Part shown: positions 32,439 through 44,940 of the stretch, in pieces
How positions within the stretch are numbered: position 1 is the stretch's first letter
Layout: every line of letters begins with the position of its first letter
Assembly (NCBI GenBank): GCA_031002005.1
Contig: CM061918.1
Span: 57,479,478 to 57,543,477 of the forward strand
DNA length: 64,000 nt
Direction: 5' to 3'
Source of the DNA: Vandiemenella viatica
Taxonomy: Eukaryota; Arthropoda; Insecta; Orthoptera; Morabidae
The notes under the pieces: model-generated
What the model was told of the DNA's origin: nothing
What the model saw: the letters and a program-made list of their open reading frames with translations, nothing else
The model's database searches: none
Made by a program: the position numbers and the translations under genes

Positions 32439-35400
32439 ATGCCAATCCCGGCTCATCGCCGCCCAGGGTCTTACCAAGACAGGTTGAGCGGCGCACCTAT
32501 GGATATCAATCAGGTAGACACTTCCACAGCATCCAAATTTTTTATTGACGTTACAGTCAATGGCAAGCCCCTGCGCCTACAAGTCGACACAGGAGCAGCA
32601 GTCTCATTGCTTAATTATACTACTTATGTGCAAATTGGCTCGCCCCCCCTCTCGCCGGCCCCCAAGCGCCTCCTGACATACAACAAACAGGAAATAGCAC
32701 TCCTGGGACAGTTCACAGCAAACGTCATGTATAAGTCTGTACATCGTTCAGTCCCCTTTTTAGTAGTTAACAGTTCTCTCACAGCAGACTTATTTGGACT
32801 GGACGCTTTCCGCTTATTCGGATTTTCAATTGAGGATAACATACACCTCGTATCTCAGCATGTTCCTTTTCCTGAAGTGGACGCCCTTTGCACCGAGTTT
32901 CAGGACCTGTTCTCACCAGGCGTCGGCTGTGCAAAGGACTTCGAAGCATCACTCCAACTCCGGCCGGACGTACGGCCTCGATACTTCCGGGCACGCCAGG
33001 TACCCGTAGCGCTTCAACAACCACTTCAGGAAGAACTTCAACGTCTCCAAGACGAAGGGATCCTCCAGCCGGTGTGGTTCAGCCCCTGGGCCACGCCGTT
33101 GGTCATAGTTCAGAAGCCAGGACGCCGCTTACGTCTCTGTGGTGACTTTAAGACCACCGTCAACCCGCATCTGCTGGTAGACGACTATCCACTTCCGAGA
33201 CCGGACGACCTCTTCCGTAAACTAGCAGGAGGTACCTACTTTACAAAAATTGACCTGGCAGAAGCATACCTTCAAATCCCTTTGGATATCCAGTCCCGAC
33301 AATACACAGTCATCAACACTCCCTCTGGCCTCTTCCAACTCAACCGGCTCATGTTCGGCTTGGCCAGTGCTCCAGCGATTTTTCAACGGTATCTCGAACA
33401 ACTTCTCCAGGATATTCCGGGATGCATCAACTATCTCGACGACATAGTCGTCACGGGACCCTCCGCTGCCGAACACATGACCAACCTCCGCCTACTCTTC
33501 CTCCGCCTCCGTGCAGCAGGATTAAAATGCAACCTTTCCAAGTGTCAATTTTTTCAACAATCCATTTCCTACCTGGGTCACATCATCGCTCAGGAAGGCA
33601 TCTCCCCAGCATTTTCCTATGTGGACGCTATTTCCAACTTATCCTCGGCCTCAGGATCTACATCAGTTGAAATCTTTTTTTAGGCAAAATTTCATTCTAC
33701 AGAAAATTTATACCCTCAGCAGCACAAGTGGCAGCACCCCTGTACCACCTCTGTCGCAAGAATGTCCCGTTCCGTTGGACCCCAGCTTGCGAGACCGCAT
33801 TCCACACCCTTAAACAGCAGCTCAAGTCCGCAGCATGCCTCATGCCATTCACTCCAAACCTCCCCTTGATACTTGCCACAGATGCATCCGATTACGGTGT
33901 GGGGGCAGTTCTGTCTCATAAATTACCAGATGGCACGGAACGCCCCGTAGCCTACATCTCCAAAGCCCTGTCGGCTGCTCAGCTTAAATATTCTCAAATC
34001 GAGAAAGAGGCGCTAGCTATTGTTTTTGCCTGCTCCAAATTCTATTCCCTTTTATATGGGATTTCTTTTCATCTCATTACCGACCACAAGCCACTCCTAT
34101 CACTATTTGATCCGTCCACACGTCTGCCTACCACAACATCCCACCGCATCCAGCGTTGGGCACTATTCCTGTCCCAGTTCAGATATACCATGCATTTCCG
34201 TACCACCTCCAGGCATGCCAATGCAGACGCCTTATCCAGACTACCGCAGGGACCAGACCTTGCCTTCGACAAGTCGGAACTTCTGGTGTTCCAGATCGAC
34301 GATGACATACAAGAAGCACTGAAGACATTTCCAGTCACGGCCTCAAAAGTCGCGGCAGCCACAGGGGAGGACTCCCTCCTCCGTGTCATCCGACACCACA
34401 TCCAACACGGGTGGCAAACACGTTCCCCTCCACGCCATCATCAAGACCTCAAGTTCTACTACTCCATCCGCCACCAGCTCTCAGTAGTAGAGGAAGTGCT
34501 CCTCCGCACAGAACCAAATTCCACCCCGAGGGTCGTCGTTCCGAGATCCCTACAACCGACAATCCTCCAAACTCTCCACCAAGGACACTGGGGAATTGCC
34601 CGCACCAAATCCCTTGCCAGACGCCATGTATTCTGGATCGGCCTTACCACGGATGTCACGAAGATGGTGCGGCGCTGTACCATCTGTGCCCAACAACTGC
34701 CCCGCCCCCCTCAAAAGTTCCTTTCCTGGCCGGCACCGTCCGGACCCTGGGAACGCATTCACCTCGACTTCGCTGGCCCATTCCTAGGCCACCAGTGGCT
34801 CCTAGTGACGGATGCCTTTTCCCACTTCCCATATGTCGTCCGTTGCTCCACAATCACCACAGAGGTCACCATTTCAGCCCTCACGAAGATCTTTTCCATC
34901 GAAGGATTACCATACGCTATCGTCACAGATAACGGACCGCAATCTCGAAGTCGGGAATTCCTATCCTTCTGTACCGCCAACAATATCCAACACCTCCTCA
35001 CCCCGCCCTTCCACCCCCAATCTAACGGGGAGGCGGAACGGCTAGTCAGAACATTCAAAACCCAAATGACCAAATACACCACAAGTCACAAACTCGAAGA
35101 GGCATTGACACTCTTCCTCAGTTCCTATCGAACCACTCCAGTGGGGGCCAAAAGCCCGGCGGAATTTCTACATGGCCGCCAACCTCGCACTCTCCTCCAT
35201 CTCCTCTTACCCCCGCCCAAAGTACAGGTACCTTCGGGGCCCATTCCGTTTCACCCCGGGCTCCCTAGTCTGGGCCCGCGGGTTTGGCTCCCGGGCCGGT
35301 TGGCTTCCGGGGGTCATCCAGCGGCCCCGGGGCCGCCAACTGTTCGACGTCAGCCTGGATGGCCGGATAGTGCGACGCCATCGAAACCAACTACGTCCCC

Positions 35401-35513
35401 GCTACCCCACGGCACCGTCCTCTTCCACCACGGCACGGCCATCCACTTCTTCCTCTCCTTCCCTGCCACCTCCACCACTCCTGCCGTCTAACCGTTGCTC
35501 AGGGACAGTTTAA
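32439..35513 (+). pseudogene. gypsy pol (protease, RT, RNase H, integrase)
   Basis: Order PR-RT-RH-IN as in Ty3/gypsy. Protease: LQVDTGAAVSLLN near 32580. RT: LRLCGDFKTTVNP, FTKIDLAEAYLQIPL, FQLNRLMFGLASAPAIFQR, INYLDDIVVTG near 33430. A frame break near 33683 separates RT from RNase H (LILATDASDYGVGAVLSH near 33880, YSQIEKEALAIVFA, ITDHKPLLSL). Integrase: an HHCC zinc finger (H-x3-H ... CTIC near 34680), then LDFAGPF, VTDNGPQS and PFHPQSNGEAERLVRTFK with D-D-E residues. The end has a GPF/Y-like module (FTPGSLVWARG). The RT YLDD and integrase DDE are intact, but the frameshift prevents a full polyprotein. Confidence 0.93.
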
Positions 35514-35816
35514 AGCGCCACCAACGACGCCACAACCTGTCGGTCGCTCCGACACCCTTCAGCCGCAGCCTCTCGACCACCTGCGGGGACCATCTTCAGC
35601 GCCCCCCGTACAGCCCCCGGCCATCGACGCCGACGAACCGATGCCGTTAGCTCCACAAGTACCTCCACCACAACCTGCACCACGACGCAGGTCGGCTCGC
35701 ATCGCCAGGGGAACAGCTCCGTACTCCCCTGGAGGTAGCCTTCATAGTCTGCTCCAGGGCGCCGCGGCAGACGACCTCGCAGACGTCGCAGACATCGCTT
35801 CCCCCCCTCCCCCCCC

Positions 35817-35826
35817 GGGAGGGAGG
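35817..35826 (+). promoter_or_regulatory. gypsy polypurine tract
   Basis: GGGAGGGAGG lies two bases before the 3' LTR, the usual place for the plus-strand primer. Confidence 0.7.
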
Positions 35827-35828
35827 TA

Positions 35829-36272
35829 TGTTCAGTCTGCCAGTAAAGGCCCCTGCCAGGCAGACCTCACACACAACGCGCCTGCACGCCAGGATACATA
35901 TACGACTCCAAACAGGCGCAGAGCATCAAAACAAACCAGGAAAACAAATAGAATCATCTAGAAGCTAAGTGGGACTATTTCTTACAGAGGTCGCCGTACT
36001 ACCACACAACGGAATTCCTGCGCCAGGCCGCCTATATAAGCGTAGCCAGCCGCTCCACCGCCAGTTCCGGCCTGACCGCGGAACCATCTTCAACTACAGA
36101 AGACCACCGGAAGTTCGCGAGAAGTAGAAGCCGTCTCTCTACCCCGGATCAGGACCAGGCTAAATTTCTCGACGGTCATCCGCTAACTGTACCCACATTT
36201 GTTTATTGTTTACCAGTTGTTTTGTGTACATAGTAATAAACCTCAAGGAACCATTAAGTGTAGTTCACTTCA
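35829..36272 (+). repeat. gypsy 3' LTR
   Basis: TG...CA ends, TATATAAG at 36033-36040, AGTAATAAACC near 36233. About six substitutions from the 5' LTR (for example CCGGGATAC versus CCAGGATAC). Confidence 0.92.
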
Positions 36273-36827
36273 CTGGCCAACACAGCTGTGCAGGCAGCGA
36301 TTGTTGATTTGGGCTCCTGCATTGTAGTGTGGCAGAGTGCGGGCCAGTCTAAATAACACGCCGTCAACCAAGTGGTTACCTCACTTCCGAGAATAATTGA
36401 TATTACATGTGGCGAACCTGCCAGGACAGCTTACATTTGCTATCCATTTGTGTTAGATGTAGTCCGTCCTACTGCCTATACCCGAACAGCAAAACTTCTC
36501 CAACAATACAAAGACGCCACCAGTTGTCCCAAAATAACCATATATCAAAATACTCTTAAACAGTCTGAATCTTATTAATTCCTTTCACAATATGCGGAAA
36601 TAATTTTAAAAAAAATACAGATATTTTAAATGGCTCAGCTAGTTGTGGCACCTTAATGATGTTCGGCACCTGACATGAGATTAGCTGCTTCGAGTCCTGG
36701 TGCTGGAAGAAATGTTCACCATCGGAACTTTGCCTGCTAAATTGTTCACAATTCCTAATCACCAGATTGTGCACCAAAATCCTGGGTTAAATCCTGAACC
36801 ACTCTACAATTCGTACGGAATGAGGCT
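36273..36827. other. Unassigned flank of the gypsy element
   Basis: Unique in the window. It is not the missing half of the RTE LINE. Only short frames. No feature recognised. Confidence 0.4.
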
Positions 36828-36835
36828 AATACGAC

Positions 36836-37720
36836 TATGGATGCAAGGTAATGTCAATATCGAAAATATATCGATGCCAGGCAGATATCGATAATATGGG
36901 CAGCATCGTATCGATATTTTCCGATATTTACATATTATTTTAGAAATTAGAAATAAGTATGTAAATCAAAATCAATATAAATTTGAGGTAGTTTATTGAA
37001 AAAAATTAGGCCTGAAAATATTAAGCGTCAGCAGATCCTTTTTTCATGAAGTCTATTCTAGTTGAGTGACAGTGGTTCCTGCCTGTGAGTAAAGGCATTC
37101 AGAAGGCACCGACGAGGCTACTTGAGTAAATGATTAATTACAATTTAATTTACCAGCAAAAAATGTACCGTAATCTCCAAATAGTCGGTGTTATTCTATA
37201 CGTAACAAATAAACAATGTTTCATCCTTTCATCAATTTTTATTTTGATAGTTCCACGAAAAGGGACATTGTACAGTGGTGCCAAGTGCTTCATTGAAACT
37301 TAAAACCTTTGTCTTTAACTGCATTAAAAGGTCCATTACCAACACTGATAAAATTGTAATTGTTTCGGTCAAGCGGTCATATTTTTTATCCCTTTAGAAT
37401 ATTGTAATACGTCCCAGACAGAAACAAGAACTAACGAACGTAACGCAACATATTAAATGATAAAACGGTGAACGTTAAATAAATGGGGAACGAATAACGC
37501 GCACGAAGCGGAGAGGCACCATAGAATTTAGCATAGTCACTTTGGTCCCTTTCACCCATACATTTATTTTCAGGATTTTTTTTTTTAGCGCGAAGGGGTT
37601 TGTAGTTTACGATATTTCACTACATCATATCGATATTATCGTATCGCCATTTAAAAATATCGACATAAGATCGATATTTTGGACGAATTATCGGTTGACC
37701 GACATACTGTTGCAATCCTA
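36836..37720. mobile_element. hAT-type element, non-autonomous, perfect 8-bp duplication
   Basis: Starts TATGGATGCAAGG and ends with the reverse complement of TAGGATTGCAACAG. AATACGAC flanks it at 36828-36835 and 37721-37728. Both subterminal regions are rich in ATATCGAT/ATCGATA words (36857-36925 and 37625-37680). The 885-bp interior has no transposase. Confidence 0.75.
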
Positions 37721-37728
37721 AATACGAC

Positions 37729-38116
37729 AGAACAGTGTAGATTGTGATTCATCGGTCGGAAGAGGACGTTAAGCCTGCGCTCATTGTGTCTTTCGGAAGA
37801 GTAGGTCTGAATAAGCCAACACCGAGGTTCATACTCTCCCTTCCTTTATCTTTCATTTAGAATTCACAATGCTGCATTTAATATAACATTACAGTAAATT
37901 CACAGTAATCATCTGACTATAACGCGAGCATAAGTTTTTTTTTGACCCGAACGACTACACTCAGAAAGATTTCAAAACTTGCTTCCAGACAGCTTATGAG
38001 GTACGCTTTACCCTACCAAGATGTTCAGGAACTTGTCACTTCACGTGACAATACAAAACATCGTTATAACATTTATTCTCTTCAGATTTTCAGGTTGAAA
38101 ATATATTTGTCGAATT
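37729..38116. other. No gene seen
   Basis: AT-rich stretch between two MITEs. No feature recognised. Confidence 0.4.
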
Positions 38117-38323
38117 CAGGACGTAGCTACCATAGGCGGTGTGCAGTGCACCTGGGCCCCCACGCTCAGGGGCCCCCAAGCTCAGCTTATATGGCCCCCA
38201 AGCTCAGCTCAGGGTGTCCCTACTAGCAACTTGGCCAGCCAAAAAAAAAAGTCGCCTAATCTGGCCTGAGGGCCCAAAATAATTTTTTGCACCGGTGCCC
38301 TTGTTGACCTAGATACGCCACTG
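38117..38323. mobile_element. hAT-type MITE
   Basis: Starts CAGGACGTAGCTACC and ends CTAGATACGCCACTG. Flanks GTCGAATT and GTTGAATT agree at 7 of 8. The right half (GCACCGGTGCCCTTGTTGAC) matches the left half of 25530-25757 in reverse, so they belong to one family. Confidence 0.65.
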
Positions 38324-38508
38324 GTTGAATTGCATATCTCCTGAGAAAATATATATATATATCTCTATGAACCCTACCGAAAATTAAGCAGTTTTCTAAT
38401 ATTACAGGATCAAAACCTCAAATTGTTCCAGTCATAAAAAAGATGCACCAAAACTATTCATGTATTAATATTCAAACAAAAAATCTAACTCCATTTCTTA
38501 GAGATGTT

Positions 38509-39508
38509 NNNNNNNNNNNNNNNNNNNNNNNNNNNNNNNNNNNNNNNNNNNNNNNNNNNNNNNNNNNNNNNNNNNNNNNNNNNNNNNNNNNNNNNNNNNN
38601 NNNNNNNNNNNNNNNNNNNNNNNNNNNNNNNNNNNNNNNNNNNNNNNNNNNNNNNNNNNNNNNNNNNNNNNNNNNNNNNNNNNNNNNNNNNNNNNNNNNN
38701 NNNNNNNNNNNNNNNNNNNNNNNNNNNNNNNNNNNNNNNNNNNNNNNNNNNNNNNNNNNNNNNNNNNNNNNNNNNNNNNNNNNNNNNNNNNNNNNNNNNN
38801 NNNNNNNNNNNNNNNNNNNNNNNNNNNNNNNNNNNNNNNNNNNNNNNNNNNNNNNNNNNNNNNNNNNNNNNNNNNNNNNNNNNNNNNNNNNNNNNNNNNN
38901 NNNNNNNNNNNNNNNNNNNNNNNNNNNNNNNNNNNNNNNNNNNNNNNNNNNNNNNNNNNNNNNNNNNNNNNNNNNNNNNNNNNNNNNNNNNNNNNNNNNN
39001 NNNNNNNNNNNNNNNNNNNNNNNNNNNNNNNNNNNNNNNNNNNNNNNNNNNNNNNNNNNNNNNNNNNNNNNNNNNNNNNNNNNNNNNNNNNNNNNNNNNN
39101 NNNNNNNNNNNNNNNNNNNNNNNNNNNNNNNNNNNNNNNNNNNNNNNNNNNNNNNNNNNNNNNNNNNNNNNNNNNNNNNNNNNNNNNNNNNNNNNNNNNN
39201 NNNNNNNNNNNNNNNNNNNNNNNNNNNNNNNNNNNNNNNNNNNNNNNNNNNNNNNNNNNNNNNNNNNNNNNNNNNNNNNNNNNNNNNNNNNNNNNNNNNN
39301 NNNNNNNNNNNNNNNNNNNNNNNNNNNNNNNNNNNNNNNNNNNNNNNNNNNNNNNNNNNNNNNNNNNNNNNNNNNNNNNNNNNNNNNNNNNNNNNNNNNN
39401 NNNNNNNNNNNNNNNNNNNNNNNNNNNNNNNNNNNNNNNNNNNNNNNNNNNNNNNNNNNNNNNNNNNNNNNNNNNNNNNNNNNNNNNNNNNNNNNNNNNN
39501 NNNNNNNN
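38509..39508. other. Assembly gap, exactly 1000 N
   Basis: A round-number run of N joins two contigs; the true distance is unknown. Any apparent reading frame across it is meaningless. Confidence 0.99.
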
Positions 39509-40378
39509 CTCTTTTGTTACTACTGGTAGAAATAATTCAATTACAAGTTAACACTCGAAAAATAAGATGTAGTTGGACAGAAATAAATTTCATTATTACT
39601 TAATATTCTCATGTTTTTTGTCAACTCGAAAAAAAATTAAAAAAATTGAAAATTTCAAGTATAGATCGATGAGTTATCGACGATAATAAGGTACGTTGTT
39701 CAAAGTCAGTGGAATTCTGAAATTGTACTATAGAGCCAATGGTCGCGTTCAGGTGTACTAAATGCCCTAAATGCTAAGCAGGTGCTGAGATCAAGGTTAC
39801 TAAAATCCTAGTAACCTTGGCTGAGATTAATTTAGTATACCTTGTATACATGTATTCTGTTTGTGTACCTTAAATTTGGCGCGCAAGACGCGCATAATTT
39901 TTTTCAAATTCAACATGAAGATTTTTCATTCAAATTTTATTTAAAAAAAGTTGACTGTTTTTAGCTAAATCTTAAGTTAGGAGATTTCCGAATTCACTCA
40001 AAAAAGTTTAACATCCAATTAAAACTAGAGTTTTTTAACAAATAAATGTAAAACTTAGATTTAAAAGAAAATGGATGTTTTGATTTGAATATTTTTTGAA
40101 ATAGCTAAAGCTAGAGCAAACACGAATGCAACTTTAATTAAATAAAGTTTGAATTTGGTGCGCAAGCGCGTTTGACGGTTTCCATATGTATCTCTTGGCA
40201 CTGTATAATTCTGTGTCGAGTTGACAAAAAATGTATCCATTATTGGCTCTAGAACTACTCGAAAAGTCGCCAGCTAAGTCGCTAAACCATTTTTGCCGTC
40301 AAAACGTTTTTTTTGGTCGATAAAACTTAAGCAAAAGTCGTCACTTCTAGCGACAAAGTCGCTAAATTGGCAACACTG
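39509..40378. mobile_element. hAT-type MITE, right part (copy B)
   Basis: Matches 20211-21088. The left end is lost in the gap; the right end GGCAACACTG is present. Confidence 0.6.
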
Positions 40379-40962
40379 AACCCATAGAATAGTTCGTCCA
40401 GTGTTGGCTCGCGTTGAGCACTGCACGGGAGTGGAAAAGTTTGCGTTGACGGACTTTGGTGTCATCCCGTGAATAATAATTCTCGTACAGTAATGTTAAG
40501 AGGATAGGAAGAACTCAATTTACATTTCAAGTTAATTTTCATCTAAAAATTGACTACCCATGTTGTAGATTGTTACACGTCTGACTTTGGTTAATGACCA
40601 AATTGTATCGAAAGCGTTTTGCAATGTGAAGTGAAAACTTCAATAGGTGCGTTAAGCGAAGTTTGGTCGGAGATAGATCTGTAGTTCGTGACGTCACGTC
40701 ACCAACAGGCTACCTGTTGCGCGTATGGTATACGCGTTGGACACTTTTTGGTGGGCAAAACATTTATAGAAAACACATAGCTTTTATCCGATTTTATGTA
40801 ACTTGCATACAAATATTTTAAACAAATCGAAAACCATTGTTTACGTTTGATTAACAAAAACCTAAACCCTCTCCTCCTTTCCCCTCACCTAAATTTCTGT
40901 CACCCACCCACAGTTTTTATCCGATTTTGATAGTAGTTAGGGCACATATACTTCGAAACAAG

Positions 40963-41165
40963 ATGGTCTGGTAGCTCAGTGGTTAAGTAAGGCGCTTACT
41001 TCTGAAAGCTCTCTCTCTCCGGTAGCGGCTTCAAATCACACCAGTGAGTAGGAATTTTTAGGAGTTGTATTCGATTATATGAACTACGTCGAGGACGTTC
41101 GATGGTTCTGATTCATGCCCTGAAGAAAGGAATTAGCCTACTTACCTCTGACACAATAGCTTGGT
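40963..41165 (+). mobile_element. tRNA-derived SINE, family 3 (copy B)
   Basis: Counterpart of 21687-21905, shortened by about 15 bp near 41110. Confidence 0.55.
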
Positions 41166-41166
41166 A

Positions 41167-41395
41167 CAGTATGGTGTGGTCTGCTGGTTCAGTGGTTAAG
41201 GTGTCTGACTGGCGAACGAAAGGTCCCAAATTCCAATCACTGTATCGGCGGGATTTACGTAGACATTAACCCGACCTTCACCTCTGGTAGAGCTACTATG
41301 TAATGTGAATGTGCGCAGAACGCTTCCGTGGTTCGGATTCCCTTGTTCTCGTAGCACTGCGGGCTGGGTTAAGGCGGCTAATAGAGGACAGAAAG
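41167..41395 (+). mobile_element. tRNA-derived SINE, family 4 (copy B)
   Basis: Counterpart of 22036-22270. Here it directly abuts the family 3 SINE because the spacer is deleted. Confidence 0.5.
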
Positions 41396-41399
41396 CGCA

Positions 41400-42520
41400 G
41401 CCAATAGAAACCCTATAGTTTTAAGTTTTCTCTTCTGTCGGCAATCCTCAATGACTGACAATTGTTTTTTATCCACCTTGGCATGTGAATAAAAACTACT
41501 TGTTCTTAAATTTCATAGTAAGGTTTTCATAGCATTTTTCGACATACAGGATGAAAGAGGTGAAAATAGATATTTTGCTTATATTTTATCTTTGTCTTAT
41601 TGATTGTATATTTCAGGTTAGCCTATGTCTGCGTTTTCGATATTTTTGTGTTTTGTGCTTCACAGTATGCATCTTCCTTCTATGATTATATGATTTCATT
41701 CTTTTATTTGCTAACTCACTGATGGAACAGCGACCGTTTGTAATTTTTTTAGTTATTATTTTTTTTTAAAATGGGCTAATCTTAAATATGTCGCTTCGTT
41801 TTTTATTCCATGTATCAAGTGTCAGTTACTCCTGAAATTTGCATCTATTGGCTATAATGGTTATATCACGATATAATGAACAAATTATTAGGTGTTTAAT
41901 GTTTAAATGAGCTTTTATGCTTATATTTGTCGCAGTGAGGAAAAAGTGTCATTGAGAAGCCACCAAGTCTCTATTTGAGTAATATTTCTGGCATATTTCA
42001 AGTGGATCTAGATAACGTAAGTTACATGTGTTTTAAGATAAAATAGTTGATTAAAAATTACGTAGATGATTTGATTTTTAAAAATATTTTTGAAATGTGA
42101 CCAGCAACTATGCTAGGAAATTAAAAATTATGTATGGTATCTGATTGAATATGTCCCAGCTATGTTGCGCATAGCTTCCTTCCTCCATGATTAGCTTAGG
42201 TCTATTTTTCCAGCGGCTGTGCAAGCTGACTGTACACCAACGATGTACTATATAAACAACCAGAGACATTCGAAATATGAAAGACATGGCATAGTTTATT
42301 TAATTAAAAAGGCGAATATTAAATAAATATTTGTTTTTATTATAGGAGATACACTTTTTTTGTAGCGATTATTTAGAGGTTTACAAAAGAAAGTTAAGTT
42401 ATAACTTCGTATTTAGCGCATAATTTTGCACGATAGCAGTCTAGACCATGGATGAAGATAATATGGTCAGACTACAATTTACGAAGTTCAACCGGCGCAG
42501 AGGACTTGACAGGAGACAAA
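41400..42520. other. No gene seen (copy B)
   Basis: Counterpart of 22275-23350, with two copy-specific short insertions. Confidence 0.4.
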
Positions 42521-42525
42521 ATGTA

Positions 42526-43001
42526 GGGGATTCTATCATTACCGTGGCGCCACAATATGATGATTGATTCTTATAGAAATCGACAAAACAAATCGAAAAT
42601 AAAGAATAAAATTTTTTTGATATCTCGCTTGGTTCTCGAGATATCGTATCTCAAAATTGACGTAGTAAGGTTGAAATACGGACTGGACCAGAAGAAAAAT
42701 TTCGCCGTAGCCAAATTGATGATGAATTCTTACGTAACTCGATGAGACAAATGGAAAATAAAGAATAAAGTTTTTTGATATCTCGCATAGTTAGTGATTG
42801 TTGTTAGGTTGAAATACGGCCTGGACCAGAAGAAATAACATCAAAAAGCAGAAGGAACTATACCTACGGCTGATTTTTAACATACTATATCTCGAAAACC
42901 AAGCGAGATATCAAAAAAATTTTATTCTTTACTTTCGATTTATTTCGTCGAGTTCTGCAAGAATTCATCATCAGATTTTGGCGCCACGGTAATGATAGAA
43001 C
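42526..43001. repeat. Fold-back element 1 (copy B)
   Basis: Counterpart of 23356-23829 with the same roughly 130-bp mirrored arms. Confidence 0.7.
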
Positions 43002-43061
43002 TGCCGCAGTTGCCAGCGTACATAAGAGCAATCATTTGGCGCATTCAACTGAAATACAAGG

Positions 43062-43280
43062 ATGTACTACCAATCATTGTTTTTCTTTGGAAACGGCTGC
43101 CCAAAAGATTTATTCATCTACTTCATCCATTTGTGCCATCCTGATATTATCAATAGTGACAAAATGAAACAGATTGATGGCATTTTGAAATGGCTACAAC
43201 GATGTGTTGATGAAAGAAGAAGGATATACTCAGAAAACATACTTACTTTGACATTGAGTATTTGTGTCCTGTGTAATTAA
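43062..43280 (+). pseudogene. Unrecognised ORF, frame-shifted end (copy B)
   Basis: Counterpart of 23890-24105. A lost base near 43220 alters the residues after VDERR, so the two copies encode different ends. Confidence 0.2.
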
Positions 43281-43479
43281 ATACAAAGGTACGCCATCAG
43301 CTCTTTTCGGAGCTGAAAGGCTATTTTAGCGGCCAAAACGCTTTTTTTAAGAGAAAGCAAATTGTAGTCATTCTAAAATTGTTAGGCCCAACTGATTAGA
43401 TGGTAACGTAGCCTGTACCACAATCATGAGAAACAATAAAATGTTAAAATAAACAAAGAAACAGGGACAGATTGGGTTT

Positions 43480-44270
43480 TTTATGGTAAGGGTAATTGGG
43501 CGATTCATAGAGGCATCCACGTAACGTGTGTGTAGAGTGAGATTTTTCCTGTGGTCCAGGCCTCATTACCCCACACATGACGGTTCGAATTTCCGTTTTT
43601 TTTTTATCAAAAAAAAATGCTTTTGCATTGCACTGATCAGATGCCGGAAATGGAAAAGTTTTTATTATTAGGGCCTATTATTCGATGCATGGTGTAATGA
43701 AACATGGACCACAGTTACGATGGCGGATTGGGCAATTTATAGCGGCATACACACAATGTGTTTATACAGTTAGGCTATACTGTGGTCCAGTGTTCATTCG
43801 CCACACATTACGGTACAAAACCCTGTTTTAATTTTTTGCAAAAAGGTCTTTGTAGCAAACTGATCGGATGCGGGGAATGGAATATTGTTTATTATTATTT
43901 TTTCCATTTATAGTTCAATTAAGCCTGGACCAAAGTAACGGCGACAAATCTAGCGATTCATAGCGGCATACACGTTTCGCGTGTGTACAGTTAGATGTAC
44001 TGTGGTCCAGGTTTCACTACCCACATATAACGGCACATATTCCCCTTACAATTTTTTTTTTTTAATTACGTTTTTTTTCGATTTATAGTGCAATAAAGCC
44101 TTGACCACAGTAAATGCGACTGATTGGGCGTTTTATAAGGGTATCTATGTATCGCCTGTGTGCAGTCAGATAGTACTGTGCTCCAGGGTTGATTCTACAG
44201 ACATAATGGTTCACATTCATGTTTTATTTATTTATGTTTTTTTACTGCAGTTTTAACAAACTATATCATG
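43480..44270. repeat. Tandem array of four ~220-bp units (copy B)
   Basis: Counterpart of 24290-25080 with the same four units. Confidence 0.75.
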
Positions 44271-44407
44271 CCGGCAATCGAAAAATGTTAGTTTTTTTTT
44301 TATTATTATTTATGTGGTAAGGAAGTCTAGACCAAGTCGTCTGAATAGAATTTCTTACTTGTTTTTCGACTGTTGCGATCACTAGAAACTTAATAATTTC
44401 AGAAATT

Positions 44408-44605
44408 ACCGAGCGTGCTGGGTGAGTGGTAAACGCTCTGGTCTCACATTCGGGAGGACATAGGTTAGAATCCCCATCCAGATTTGAGTTTTCCATGGTT
44501 TCCCCAAATCACTCAAGGCAAATACCGGGATGCTTCCTACAAAAGGCATGGTTGAATTACTTCCCGTTCCTTGTACACCATCCTTTCCCACCTCCGATAA
44601 AAAAC
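44408..44605 (+). mobile_element. tRNA-derived SINE, family 1 (copy B)
   Basis: Counterpart of 25227-25425. Confidence 0.75.
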
Positions 44606-44710
44606 ATAAATCTGGCTAACCCTCCATCATTATATTCTTTAAAAATTGAAAACTCTGATTTCAACTAGATTGGATCACATTACATAATGCAACAGTTCGT
44701 TAGTAGTGCC

Positions 44711-44940
44711 CTGTGGCATAGCTAGGTCAACAAGGACCCCGGTGCAAAAAAAAATAAATTATTTAGGGCCCTCATGGGTGACTGCTGGTAGGGGCCCTGA
44801 GCTGAACATGGGGGCCCCTGGGCTGTGGCTGGAGGCCCCCTATGCAGTAGCGTATCTAGGTTCACAAGGCCCCCCCCAGCTGCGCTCAGGGCCCCCTGAG
44901 CGTGGGGGCCTCGGTGCACTGCACCGCCTAGCCGCCCCTG
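44711..44940. mobile_element. hAT-type MITE, possibly nested (copy B)
   Basis: Counterpart of 25530-25757 with the same flanks (GTAGTGCC, GTAGTACT). Confidence 0.55.

Larger units (their letters stand above)
30979..36272 (+). mobile_element. Ty3/gypsy LTR retrotransposon (near complete, inactive)
   Basis: 5.3 kb element with 445- and 444-bp LTRs, a primer-binding site, gag, one pol region and a polypurine tract; no env-like ORF. The LTRs differ by about six substitutions and a few 1-2-base indels, so the insertion is fairly young. The ORFs are broken by single-base shifts. Flanks do not show the expected 4-6-bp target duplication (left GTTGC, right CTGGC), and the LINE interrupted on the left does not resume on the right. 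Confidence 0.93.

Noticed and set aside
34411..34932. 173-codon plus frame inside gypsy integrase
   Set aside because: Shadow frame; the integrase frame has the motifs.
38443..39603. Long apparent ORFs of 341-386 codons
   Set aside because: They run through the 1000-N gap; the residues are undefined.
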